From contig NZ_JBISCD010000034.1 of NCBI RefSeq assembly GCF_044386045.1, positions 1-64,000 of the forward strand: 64,000 nt of DNA. Direction: 5' to 3'. Both the position numbers and the translations under genes were made by a program. The DNA is from Thalassobellus sediminis. GTDB taxonomy: Bacteria > Bacteroidota > Bacteroidia > Flavobacteriales > Flavobacteriaceae. This document shows positions 43,794 through 51,994 of the stretch, piece by piece; the stretch's first letter is position 1; the number at the start of each line of letters is the position of its first letter. The notes beneath the pieces are model-generated. The model was not told the DNA's origin, did no database searches, and worked only from the letters and a program-made list of their open reading frames with translations.

Positions 43794-44502
43794 TTGGAAT
43801 TACATAAAGATGTTTGTTCTGCTAGGTTTAGTGGTCTTTTTGTTTGCTTTTGCTTCAAGCAGAAATATGAATAGAAAAGTAGCTAACCCTAATGTGAAAT
43901 TTATTGGTGAAGACAATCTTTTTATAACAAATGAAACTGTTAGTAAATTGTTAATACAAAATTACGGGACAGTTAAAAACGTGTCTAAAGAAACTTTAGA
44001 TTTGAATAAGTTAGAGAATGCCCTCAAATCTAATCCAATGATAAAAACTGCAGAAGTGTATGTTGCTGTTAATGGCTTACTTAATGCTAGAATAGAGCAA
44101 AAGACACCTATTGCGCGAGTTAGTACTAATGCGTCGTATTATATTGATGATGAAGGTTCTTACATGCCTTTGTCAAATAATTATTCTGCAAGAGTGCCGC
44201 TGGTTACTGGTTATGTTGAAAAAAATAATTTAAAAAACGTCTATAAAGTTGCAATAAAAATTAAAGTAGATGGCTTTTTAAAGAAAAATGTTATTGAGAT
44301 TCATCAAGATATCAATAACAAGATTTCTTTAAAATTGAGACAATGTAAATTTTTAGTGGAATTAGGTGATGTAAATTTTTTAGATAAGAAGATTAATAAT
44401 TTAAAAGCGTTTTATCAAAAAAAACAAAAAGAGAAAGCGCTTAATAATTATAGTAAAGTCAATTTACAATTTGGCAACCAAGTAATATGTACCAAAACAT
44501 AA
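43783..44502 (+). CDS. ftsQ: Division protein FtsQ
   Basis: 239 residues from a TTG at 43783 (MRVNWNYIK). An ATG at 43810 (MFVLLGLVV) would also keep the single membrane helix and avoids the murC overlap, so the start is uncertain. A short cytoplasmic end, one helix (about 10-26) and a periplasmic part with POTRA-like (FIGEDNLFITNETVSKLL) and FtsQ domains (AEVYVAVNGLLNARIEQKTPIARV; DDEGSYMPLS) fit the family. FtsQ joins FtsL/FtsB at the divisome. It is short for the family but complete. Confidence 0.88.
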   Translation: MRVNWNYIKMFVLLGLVVFLFAFASSRNMNRKVANPNVKFIGEDNLFITNETVSKLLIQNYGTVKNVSKETLDLNKLENALKSNPMIKTAEVYVAVNGLLNARIEQKTPIARVSTNASYYIDDEGSYMPLSNNYSARVPLVTGYVEKNNLKNVYKVAIKIKVDGFLKKNVIEIHQDINNKISLKLRQCKFLVELGDVNFLDKKINNLKAFYQKKQKEKALNNYSKVNLQFGNQVICTKT

Positions 44503-44505
44503 ACC

Positions 44506-45816
44506 ATGGAGCATAATATAGCAGTAGGATTAGACATAGGAACCACAAAGATTGTGGCTATGATTGGTCGTAAAAACGAATACGGCAAACTCGAAATTAT
44601 CGGCATTGGTAAGTCTAAAAGTTTAGGCGTGCATCGTGGTGTTGTAAATAATATTACGCAAACTATTCAGTCAATACAGCAAGCTGTACAAGAAGCTGAA
44701 GTTGCTGCTGCAACCAAAATAGAAGGTGTTACAGTTGGTATTGCAGGGCAGCATATTCGTAGTTTACAACATAGCGATTATATAACGAGATCAAATTCAG
44801 AAACGGTTATAGATGATGATGACATTGATAGGTTGATTAATCAAGTGCATAAATTAGTAATGCTTCCTGGAGAAGAAATTATTCATGTATTACCACAAGA
44901 ATATAAAATTGATGGGCAAGCTGAAATAAAAGAACCTATAGGAATGTATGGGGGGCGTTTAGAGGCTAATTTTCATGTCGTAGTAGGGCAAGTGTCTTCT
45001 ATTAGAAATATAGGTCGTTGTGTACAAAGTGCAGGTTTAAACCTTGAAGGAATAACTTTAGAACCATTAGCTTCTGCAAATGCTGTTTTAAGTCAGGAAG
45101 AAAAAGAAGCAGGTGTTGCATTAATTGACATAGGAGGAGGAACAACCGATTTGGCCATTTTTAGAGATGGTATTATTCGTCATACAGCAGTAATTCCTTT
45201 TGGAGGAAATGTTATTACTGAAGATATAAAAGAAGGCTGTTCTATTATAGAAAAGCAGGCAGAGTTACTTAAAATAAAATTTGGTTCAGCATGGCCAGGA
45301 GAAAATAAGGATAATGAAATTGTTTCAATACCAGGTTTACGTGGTAGAGAGCCAAAAGAAATTACTCTTAAAAACCTTTCGAAAATTATTCATGCACGTG
45401 TTGTTGAAATTGTAGAACAAGTATATGTTGAAATTAAAAACTACGGACACGAAGAGCAAAAGAAAAAACTAATAGCAGGTATTGTTTTAACAGGTGGTGG
45501 TAGCCAATTAAAGCATTTAAAACAATTAGTAGAATATATAACAGGAATGGATACCAGAATAGGTTATCCAAATGAGCATTTAGCAGGAGATAGTGATGAA
45601 GATGTAACAAGTCCGTTATACGCAACAGCAGTAGGGTTAGTATTAGACGGCTTAAAACGTCAAGAAAGAAAGAAGATTGAGCAGGAAGAAGAACAAGCTA
45701 CTGTAGAAGAAACATCAGTAGAAGATGAAATTATAGAGAAACCAGTTAAGGAAAGACGCTCATTCCTTGATAAGTTAACAGAGCGCGTTAAAGATTTTTT
45801 AGATAACGCAGAGTGA
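44506..45816 (+). CDS. ftsA: Division protein FtsA
   Basis: 436 residues of the actin-like FtsA family, which tethers FtsZ to the membrane. Signatures are VGLDIGTTKIVAMIG (phosphate 1), SLGVHRGVVNN, VTVGIAGQHIRS (the 1C subdomain), VALIDIGGGTTDLAIF (phosphate 2) and IVLTGGGSQLKHL (adenosine). A charged linker (about 385-415) leads to the C-terminal SFLDKLTERVKDFLDN, an amphipathic membrane-targeting helix. It lies four bases after ftsQ and 54 bases before ftsZ. Confidence 0.96.
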   Translation: MEHNIAVGLDIGTTKIVAMIGRKNEYGKLEIIGIGKSKSLGVHRGVVNNITQTIQSIQQAVQEAEVAAATKIEGVTVGIAGQHIRSLQHSDYITRSNSETVIDDDDIDRLINQVHKLVMLPGEEIIHVLPQEYKIDGQAEIKEPIGMYGGRLEANFHVVVGQVSSIRNIGRCVQSAGLNLEGITLEPLASANAVLSQEEKEAGVALIDIGGGTTDLAIFRDGIIRHTAVIPFGGNVITEDIKEGCSIIEKQAELLKIKFGSAWPGENKDNEIVSIPGLRGREPKEITLKNLSKIIHARVVEIVEQVYVEIKNYGHEEQKKKLIAGIVLTGGGSQLKHLKQLVEYITGMDTRIGYPNEHLAGDSDEDVTSPLYATAVGLVLDGLKRQERKKIEQEEEQATVEETSVEDEIIEKPVKERRSFLDKLTERVKDFLDNAE

Positions 45817-45870
45817 TTAAATCCATTGAATAAAAAATATATAGTATAAAACCCCAGTAAAACAGAATTT

Positions 45871-47856
45871 ATGAGCAGCAAAAAAGAATTCGAAAGCATC
45901 TCATTTGATTTACCTAAGAACCAATCAAATGTAATTAAAGTTATTGGTGTTGGAGGTGGTGGTAGTAATGCCATAAACCACATGTTCCAACAAGGTATTA
46001 AAGGCGTAGATTTTTACGTTTGTAATACAGACGCACAAGCACTTCAAAATAGTGGTGTTCCAAACAAAATTCAGTTAGGTCTTAATTTAACTGAAGGGTT
46101 AGGAGCAGGCGCAAATCCAGATATTGGAGAGCAATCTGCAGTTGAAAGTTTTGATGACATTTCACAAATGTTAGATACAAACACTAAAATGGTTTTCATT
46201 ACCGCAGGAATGGGAGGTGGTACAGGTACTGGTGCTGCTCCAATTATTGCTAAAATGGCTAAAGATTTAGATATTTTAACAGTAGGAATTGTAACGATGC
46301 CTTTTCAGTTTGAAGGAAAAATGCGTATCGAACAATCTCAAAAAGGGATTGAAAAATTAAGAAATGTTGTAGATTCTTTAATTGTAATTAATAATAACAA
46401 ACTTCGCGAAGTGTATGGAAATCTTGGATTTAAAGCTGGGTTCTCTAAAGCAGACGAAGTTTTATCTACCGCTGCTCGTGGTATAGCCGAAGTTATTACA
46501 CATCATTACACACAAAATATTGATTTACGTGATGCTAAAACGGTTCTAAGTAATAGTGGTACAGCCATTATGGGGTCAGCATTGGCATCAGGACAAAACC
46601 GTGCGCAAGATGCTATTCGTAAAGCACTAGATTCACCATTATTAAATGATAATAAAATTACTGGGGCTAAAAATGTATTGCTGCTAATTGTTTCTGGTTC
46701 TCATGAAATTACTATTGATGAAATAGGAGAAATAAATGATCATATTCAAAGTGAAGCTGGTCATGGTGCTAACATTATTATGGGTGTTGGTGAGGATGAA
46801 ACTTTAGAAGAGTCAATAGCAGTTACTATTATAGCTACAGGATTTAATGTGGAGCAACAAGATGAGATTTCTAATACGGAAACTAAAAAAGTAATTCACT
46901 CGTTAAGTGAAGATCAGGATTTAGCCCCTCAAGAACGCGAACCTGTTATTATTGCTCCAGTTATAGAATTAGAAAAGAAAGAAGAGCCGCCAGTTGTAAG
47001 ACATACTTTAGATGTAGAAGTTGAGGAAGAAACTCCTGTTAAAAGAGCAATTGAGACTAAAGAAGTTTCAAATGAAGTTTTCGATGATATAAATTTAATT
47101 CCCACATCAGAGATTATTAAAAACATAGATGTGGTTTATGAAGAAGTTTCAGCTAATGTTCAAGAGGAAGAGGATTTTATTATTAAACCTGTTACTAGAA
47201 TGTCTGATGATGTTGAAGATATTAGTGATGTTGAGGTGCTTTCAGATTACATTGAAGAAGAACAACAAATTACTCTAACATTCGATTTACCAATTTCTTC
47301 TAAAAAAGAAGAAATTAAAGAATCCGATGATAAAATATCATATGAGTTAACCGATGATGAGGTTAAAAAGATTCCTGTAAATGATTATGTTGAATTAATT
47401 ACTGTTAATGAAACAAATGAAGAAGGAGATGTTCGTTATGTCCTAGATGACTATACAGAAATAGAATCGTCTTTAAATAAAAAACAAAAATCTACAAATG
47501 AAGTTTTAGAAGAAGTAGAAGAAGAAATTGTTTTTGAAAAGAAAATTATTAAACAAGAAGCTGCTGAAGAGACTGTAAATGAAGAAGTGGATCCTATGAA
47601 TAGTCCAATTTCTGAATTACTTAAAGAACGTGCAGAAGAGCGAAGACGTAAGATGAAAGACTTTAATTATAAATTCAATAATGCAAAAATTGATGATATA
47701 GAGAAAGTTCCTGCTTATAAAAGACAAGGTGTAAACCTAGAAGATGCTAAGCACTCATCAGAAACAGATTTATCTAGAACAAGTATAGGATTAGATGATA
47801 ATGATGATATACAATTAAGAAGTAACAATTCGTTTTTACATGATAATGTAGATTAA
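45871..47856 (+). CDS. ftsZ: Division GTPase FtsZ with long acidic tail
   Basis: 661 residues. The first 320 are the GTPase/polymerisation core: IKVIGVGGGGSNAINHM, VCNTDAQAL, and the tubulin signature GGGTGTG at residues 115-121. The remaining 340 residues are a low-complexity linker, Glu/Asp/Val-rich, far longer than the E. coli linker but usual in Bacteroidota. The end (IQLRSNNSFLHDNVD) is probably the conserved C-terminal peptide that binds FtsA. It is the last gene of the cluster and is followed by a terminator at 47882. Confidence 0.95.
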   Translation: MSSKKEFESISFDLPKNQSNVIKVIGVGGGGSNAINHMFQQGIKGVDFYVCNTDAQALQNSGVPNKIQLGLNLTEGLGAGANPDIGEQSAVESFDDISQMLDTNTKMVFITAGMGGGTGTGAAPIIAKMAKDLDILTVGIVTMPFQFEGKMRIEQSQKGIEKLRNVVDSLIVINNNKLREVYGNLGFKAGFSKADEVLSTAARGIAEVITHHYTQNIDLRDAKTVLSNSGTAIMGSALASGQNRAQDAIRKALDSPLLNDNKITGAKNVLLLIVSGSHEITIDEIGEINDHIQSEAGHGANIIMGVGEDETLEESIAVTIIATGFNVEQQDEISNTETKKVIHSLSEDQDLAPQEREPVIIAPVIELEKKEEPPVVRHTLDVEVEEETPVKRAIETKEVSNEVFDDINLIPTSEIIKNIDVVYEEVSANVQEEEDFIIKPVTRMSDDVEDISDVEVLSDYIEEEQQITLTFDLPISSKKEEIKESDDKISYELTDDEVKKIPVNDYVELITVNETNEEGDVRYVLDDYTEIESSLNKKQKSTNEVLEEVEEEIVFEKKIIKQEAAEETVNEEVDPMNSPISELLKERAEERRRKMKDFNYKFNNAKIDDIEKVPAYKRQGVNLEDAKHSSETDLSRTSIGLDDNDDIQLRSNNSFLHDNVD

Positions 47857-47881
47857 ATATTACTAAACTTACTTAGTTATT

Positions 47882-47919
47882 AACCCGAAAAGTATCCCTC
47901 AGCTTTTCGGGTTTTCCTT
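47882..47919 (+). terminator. Terminator of the division and cell-wall cluster
   Basis: AACCCGAAAAG and CTTTTCGGGTT pair over a 10-base loop and are followed by TTTTCCTTT. This is the first recognisable terminator after mraZ. Confidence 0.85.
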
Positions 47920-47934
47920 TAATTATTTTTTGCC

Positions 47935-47956
47935 AATCCTGCGAAGGCAGGAATCT
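47935..47956. repeat. Palindromic repeat fragment, copy 1
   Basis: TCCTGC-GAAG-GCAGGA forms a 6-bp hairpin, and the 13-base core GAAGGCAGGAATC (47943-47955) recurs inverted at 48444-48456. The type is common between flavobacterial genes, by recollection. Confidence 0.6.
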
Positions 47957-47989
47957 ATTTTTTATCTTCGCAATTAAATAAAGAATATA

Positions 47990-48439
47990 ATGAGTTTACA
48001 ACAAGATATAATGACGGCGCTAAAAGAAGCCATGAAATCTAAAAACCAAACAGCTCTAACAGCTTTACGTGCAGTGAAGTCTGCAATTTTATTAGCTCAA
48101 ACAGAAAGTGGAGCTAAAGAAGACTTAACAGAAGATCAAGAACTTAAAATACTTCAAAAACAAGTAAAACAGCGTAAGGATAGTGCTGCTATATATTTAG
48201 AGCAAGGACGTGAAGATTTAGCTGCTCCAGAATTAGCAGAAGCTGAAGTGATAAATCAATTTCTTCCAGAAGCACTTAGCGAAGAAGAAATAGAAAAAGT
48301 AGTGGTTACAACAATTAGTAAGATTGGAGCGGAAGGCATGAAAGATATGGGGAAAGTCATGGGCATTGTTAGTCAAGAGTTAGCAGGACAAGCTGATGGT
48401 AAAATCATTTCGAACATAGTAAGACAAAAATTAACTTAA
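47990..48439 (+). CDS. GatB/YqeY domain protein
   Basis: 149 residues, the complete size of stand-alone YqeY proteins, which resemble the C-terminal tRNA-binding domain of GatB/GatE amidotransferase subunits. Segments ALKEAMKSKNQTALTALRAVKSAI, KQVKQRKDSAAIYLEQGREDLA, EAEVINQFLPEALSEEEIEK and GKVMGIVSQELAGQADGKIISNIVRQKL are characteristic. The function is not established, but tRNA-related action is often proposed. It is all-helical and cytoplasmic. A weak -7-like TATCTTCG is at 47963. The gene is flanked by inverted copies of a small repeat, and tRNA-Arg follows 29 bases downstream. Confidence 0.92.
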   Translation: MSLQQDIMTALKEAMKSKNQTALTALRAVKSAILLAQTESGAKEDLTEDQELKILQKQVKQRKDSAAIYLEQGREDLAAPELAEAEVINQFLPEALSEEEIEKVVVTTISKIGAEGMKDMGKVMGIVSQELAGQADGKIISNIVRQKLT

Positions 48440-48443
48440 AATA

Positions 48444-48463
48444 AGATTCCTGCCTTCTTAGGA
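48444..48463. repeat. Palindromic repeat fragment, copy 2 (inverted)
   Basis: GATTCCTGCCTTC (48444-48456) is the exact reverse complement of the core at 47943-47955. The right arm is degenerate (AGGAA at 48459-48463). The element sits between the yqeY stop and tRNA-Arg. Confidence 0.6.
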
Positions 48464-48468
48464 AGAAA

Positions 48469-48542
48469 TGGCTGCGTAGTTCAACTGGATAGAATATCAG
48501 ATTTCGGCTCTGAGGGTTGGGGGTTCGAATCCCTTCGCGGTC
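48469..48542 (+). tRNA. tRNA-Arg (UCG)
   Basis: A 74-nt cloverleaf: acceptor GGCTGCG/CGCGGTC (two G-U pairs), D arm GTTC...GAAT, anticodon stem TCAGA/TCTGA with loop TTTCGGC (anticodon TCG), T arm GGGGG-TTCGAAT-CCCTT and discriminator A. CCA is not encoded. It should read CGA and perhaps CGG. No promoter of its own was seen, so it may be transcribed with yqeY. Confidence 0.9.
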
Positions 48543-48553
48543 ACTAATAAATT

Positions 48554-48605
48554 CAAAACCTCCACTTTTAAAATTAAGTTCGCTTAATTTTAAAAGTGGA
48601 GGTTT
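48554..48605 (+). terminator. 24-bp perfect hairpin with TTCG loop after tRNA-Arg
   Basis: Arms 48554-48577 and 48582-48605 are perfectly complementary around a TTCG tetraloop, and the right arm ends in a T run (GGTTTTTGGTTTT). It should act as the terminator for yqeY and tRNA-Arg. The length is unusual for a plain terminator. Confidence 0.75.
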
Positions 48606-48681
48606 TTGGTTTTCAAAGCTAAATGCTTTAGTATATTCAATCCTCTCGTTTTTACTTATAATCATTTTGTGTTACATCTAG

Positions 48682-49059
48682 ATAAACAGAGTTTCTTTCA
48701 TAAGTTTCATAGAAGAATGGTTTGAAATGGATGATGAAGGTAAAAGAATGAATGACGTTTTTAAATTTGCTATGGAAAATTATTGTAAACCAATAACTTT
48801 AAATGCAGTATCAACAAAAGCACATATGAGTAAAAATGCATTTTGTAGATATTTTAAAAAGCGCATAAATAAAATACTTTTTCAATTTTTAATTGAAAAA
48901 CGCATAGAAAATGCTTGTAAGCTTATTTATAATAGTCCAGACCTTTTCATTTCTTCATTTTCTTAACAATGTGGTTTTCAAAATACAACTACCTTTAATA
49001 GGAAGTTTAAAGAAATTTAAGGTGTTACACCTTCGTGTTATAGGTTACAGTATTACTAA
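48682..49059 (+). pseudogene. Decayed AraC-family regulator, DNA-binding part only
   Basis: One reading frame gives an AraC-type HTH domain (FKFAMENYCKPITLNAVS, KNAFCRYFKKRINK, FLIEKRIENACKLIYN, CGFQNTTTFNRKFKEI, GVTPS). It is broken by two in-frame TAA codons at 48964 and 49018. The first stands where relatives usually have Glu before the (Q)xGF motif, the second where they have Lys or Arg before GVTPS, so each could be a single-base change. The N-terminal sensor domain is missing and a stop lies at 48679. It ends seven bases from the convergent GH127 gene. It is probably a relic of a regulator of the adjacent glycan locus. A short product of 79 residues from 48727 could still be made but would lack half of the second HTH. 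Confidence 0.85.
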
Positions 49060-49065
49060 TGCTTT

Positions 49066-51468
49066 TTATTCAACTTCCCATTCAAAAATACCCGCAGCAT
49101 TTTTTTTGGCAAGTTTTACTTCTAGTTTTAAAGCATTTGTTTTTATAGGCTTAAACCTAACTTCATTACCAAAGCCTTTTTTAATTCCGTATTCTGATGT
49201 GTTTTCTATAGGAATCCATTCATCTGTTTTGTTTTTATAATATAAAGTCCAACTTTCAGGAACTTGACATCCCCCCCAGGGTTTATCGTCATACCAATAT
49301 ACTGTTGATCGACTTATTGTTTTTTCTTCAGCAAAACTATAAGAAATCCATTCTGTAGTACCTTCTTTTGGCCACCAATGGTAATATGGTAAAGATTTGT
49401 CATCTTCATTTTTAGGTAAAAGTCTATCATTAATGGCGGCAATGGCTTTAACGTTATGAGATGCTTCTATTTTGCTTTTAGAAGCAATAGTTGGAGGCAT
49501 TGTTGGTTTTGTAGCGTTTAGTTCTATTGGTAACCAAACAGACATGTCGCCGCTTCCACGATGTGCCCACGCATAATAAGGTATCATGTTTAATTTTACA
49601 TCTTTTGTAACAAGTTTGCCTTGGTCGCTATAGCTTAATGATTGTGCTTGCGTTTGAATCGTATTAATACCATAAAGTAAATCGTTTTTCTTTTCTACTT
49701 TAAACTTGGGCTGCTTATTTAGAATAATGCTAAAAATATCAAAATCGTTATCAGGCCATTCTGCACAATAAACAACAGGGCCTCGTTCAATAGATACTTT
49801 GCCTTGGTTTTCTTTAACAGCAGGATTTGCTTTTACAGTTCTTGCTTCCATCTCAAAATGAACATCGACTTTGTCTCCTTTTTTCCAAGTTCGATTTATG
49901 CTTACATACCCTTTTTCAATATTACTTGGTGTTTCTTTTCCATTTATTCTTATAGTGAAACCTAATTCTTTTTTATCATAAAAAGTATAAAGATTAGATG
50001 GGACGACATTATTCTGTAACCAACCCGGAATACGAATTTTAAGAGTAAAAACCTGTTTTCTTTTTGGAGAAATTTCTAAGTTTATATCTCCAGACCAAGG
50101 ATAATTTGTGTTTTGTTTTATAGAAACTTGTTTGTTATTAACGCTAAGATCTGAATTGTTAGACATGAAAAGATTTACGTATATATCATCATTATTAACA
50201 GCATATACATATCCTGGAATAGAAGGTATAAAGCGACTAATATTTGACGGGCAACATGCGCATCCAAACCATGCTTGTCGTTGGTGTTGACCAATAGATT
50301 CTAATGGGTTAGGATAGAAGAAGCTACCACCATCTAAGGATACTCCAGATATTAGACCGTTATACAAAGTACGTTCTAAAACATCGTAATATTTAGAGTC
50401 TCCATGTAGTAAGAATAAACGATGATTTAAGTATACATTACCAATAGCGGCACAAGTTTCACAATAAGCAGACATGTTAGGGAGCTCATAATTTTTACCA
50501 AAAGCTTCTCCGTGTCCTGTTGCGCCAATACCTCCTGTGATATATAGTTTTTTTGACACTATATTATCCCAAATTCTGTCAATGGCATGAATATAATTTT
50601 CATCGCCAGTAAGGGCAGCAACATCAGCCATGCCAGAATACATGTATGCTGCGCGAACCGCATGTCCAACAGCTTCATCTTGTTCTAAAACAGGTTTGTG
50701 AGATTGACTATATTCTGATTTAATATGCGTGTGCCCACGTTTGTCTAGTATTAGTTTTGCAAAATCAAGATATTTTTTTTCTCCTGTAACAACAGAAAGT
50801 TTAGCAAGCGCCATTTCTGTAATTTGATGTCCAGGAACGACCATGGTTTGTCCGGGTTGATCTCCAACTTCTCGTACGGCACAATCGGCAAATTTAATAG
50901 CAATATCAAGAAAATTTCGTTTTCCTGTTGCTTGGTAATGTGCAATAGCACCTTCAACCATGTGTCCAAGATTGTACAGTTCATGGCTTAAATCTTCTTC
51001 TTTTTCCCAACGTTTTGTACCTGCCCAATCGTGAGTATGTTCAGGATTCATTGTTCTAAAGGTGTATAAATACCCATCTGGTTCTTGAGCTTTACCTACA
51101 ATTGTAATAAGACTATCAATATACTTATCTAATTTTTCATCAGTAAAAGTTTGCATGGAGTAGCTAGCGCCTTCAATTGTTTTATAAACATCGGTATCAT
51201 CAAATGTAAAGCCTTCTACTTTATATTTTTTATCAGGGTTTGCTGCTTTTAAGAAATTTTCATAGCGTCCTGTTGTTTCGCATTTGCCAAAGGCAAGTGG
51301 AATAGTTGTAACTCTACTGGCTTTAAGGCGTTGTCCCCAAAAGACATCTGTAACATTTACCGAAGTAAATGGTACAGGAGATATTGGGTAACCTCTGCTT
51401 GTGTTCTTTTGTGCTAGACTTATAAAAAAGCATAGAATAAAAGCTGGTACTAATAGTTTACTCATCAT
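49066..51468 (-). CDS. GH127 beta-L-arabinofuranosidase, exported
   Basis: About 800 residues from ATG 51468 (or 51465). That start yields the signal peptide KLLVPAFILCFFISLAQ, and an in-frame ATG at 51501 adds a poor lead. The DUF1680/GH127 catalytic region shows AYCETCAAIGNVYLNHRLFLL and AWFGCACCPSNISRFI. Relatives use a Glu and three Cys from these two motifs to hold zinc, one Cys being the nucleophile, and all are present. After a beta region, residues about 665-800 look like a discoidin/F5-8-type carbohydrate-binding domain (WISYSFAEEKTISRSTVYWYDD, PESWTLYYKN). It would release beta-L-arabinofuranose from plant or algal glycans. It is transcribed away from susC. Confidence 0.9.
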   Translation of the reverse strand: MMSKLLVPAFILCFFISLAQKNTSRGYPISPVPFTSVNVTDVFWGQRLKASRVTTIPLAFGKCETTGRYENFLKAANPDKKYKVEGFTFDDTDVYKTIEGASYSMQTFTDEKLDKYIDSLITIVGKAQEPDGYLYTFRTMNPEHTHDWAGTKRWEKEEDLSHELYNLGHMVEGAIAHYQATGKRNFLDIAIKFADCAVREVGDQPGQTMVVPGHQITEMALAKLSVVTGEKKYLDFAKLILDKRGHTHIKSEYSQSHKPVLEQDEAVGHAVRAAYMYSGMADVAALTGDENYIHAIDRIWDNIVSKKLYITGGIGATGHGEAFGKNYELPNMSAYCETCAAIGNVYLNHRLFLLHGDSKYYDVLERTLYNGLISGVSLDGGSFFYPNPLESIGQHQRQAWFGCACCPSNISRFIPSIPGYVYAVNNDDIYVNLFMSNNSDLSVNNKQVSIKQNTNYPWSGDINLEISPKRKQVFTLKIRIPGWLQNNVVPSNLYTFYDKKELGFTIRINGKETPSNIEKGYVSINRTWKKGDKVDVHFEMEARTVKANPAVKENQGKVSIERGPVVYCAEWPDNDFDIFSIILNKQPKFKVEKKNDLLYGINTIQTQAQSLSYSDQGKLVTKDVKLNMIPYYAWAHRGSGDMSVWLPIELNATKPTMPPTIASKSKIEASHNVKAIAAINDRLLPKNEDDKSLPYYHWWPKEGTTEWISYSFAEEKTISRSTVYWYDDKPWGGCQVPESWTLYYKNKTDEWIPIENTSEYGIKKGFGNEVRFKPIKTNALKLEVKLAKKNAAGIFEWEVE

Positions 51469-51994
51469 ATTAATGTTTGTTATTATAGGCGTCCATGTCA
51501 TCAGACTAATTTTCTGAAGAGATCTTCGCTTTTTTTTAATTTATAAATTATTATTTATTGCATTATTTTGTTTTTGTAAAAGTAAAGTGTTAGAATTTTA
51601 TTCTAAAGAAAAAAACACCATAAAGCGATACTATATTACCTGTTTTGGTGTTTTTTGTCAAAAAATCTATTAAACCCTAGTTGGTTAAATTGTTTTTTCG
51701 TGAATAATCTATGGGGGTTTTTTATAATTTTTTAAAAATAAGTATAAGTAAGTTAGATTTATACAAAATACTAGAAGCAATAAACCAAATAATACAACCT
51801 ATATCCCCCTTAGTTTGTAATTTTTTGTGAGAATACATCTGTGGTTTTTATTTAATTATCTTTTTCTGTATTCATTGTATCTCAACTATAGTAAGGAGTC
51901 TTTAATTTGTCCATATTAAAGAATAATATGTCCATCTATAATTTTATGTTAAATTCTAGTTTAGCTCAATAATAAATATTAAAACAAACTAAAT
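51469..51994. other. Divergent regulatory region of the glycan locus
   Basis: About 525 bases between GH127 (minus) and susC (plus), without a gene. It contains an 11-bp inverted repeat AAAAAACACCA/TGGTGTTTTTT (51610-51656, 25-base loop), which may be a terminator or a regulator site. Two direct TGTCCAT repeats (51908-51914 and 51929-51935) lie 21 bases apart, about two helical turns, and 60-87 bases before the susC ATG. No TAnnTTTG box was found, as is common for activator-dependent glycan loci. Confidence 0.5.

Noticed and set aside
48405..48665. Minus-strand 86-codon ORF covering tRNA-Arg
   Set aside because: Its product contains the GIRTPNPQSRNL type sequence, a well-known artefact of translating a tRNA antisense strand.
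49021..49059. Reading the AraC fragment as an intact short regulator
   Set aside because: Conserved HTH sequence continues in the same frame past two TAA codons, so the gene is broken and not naturally short.
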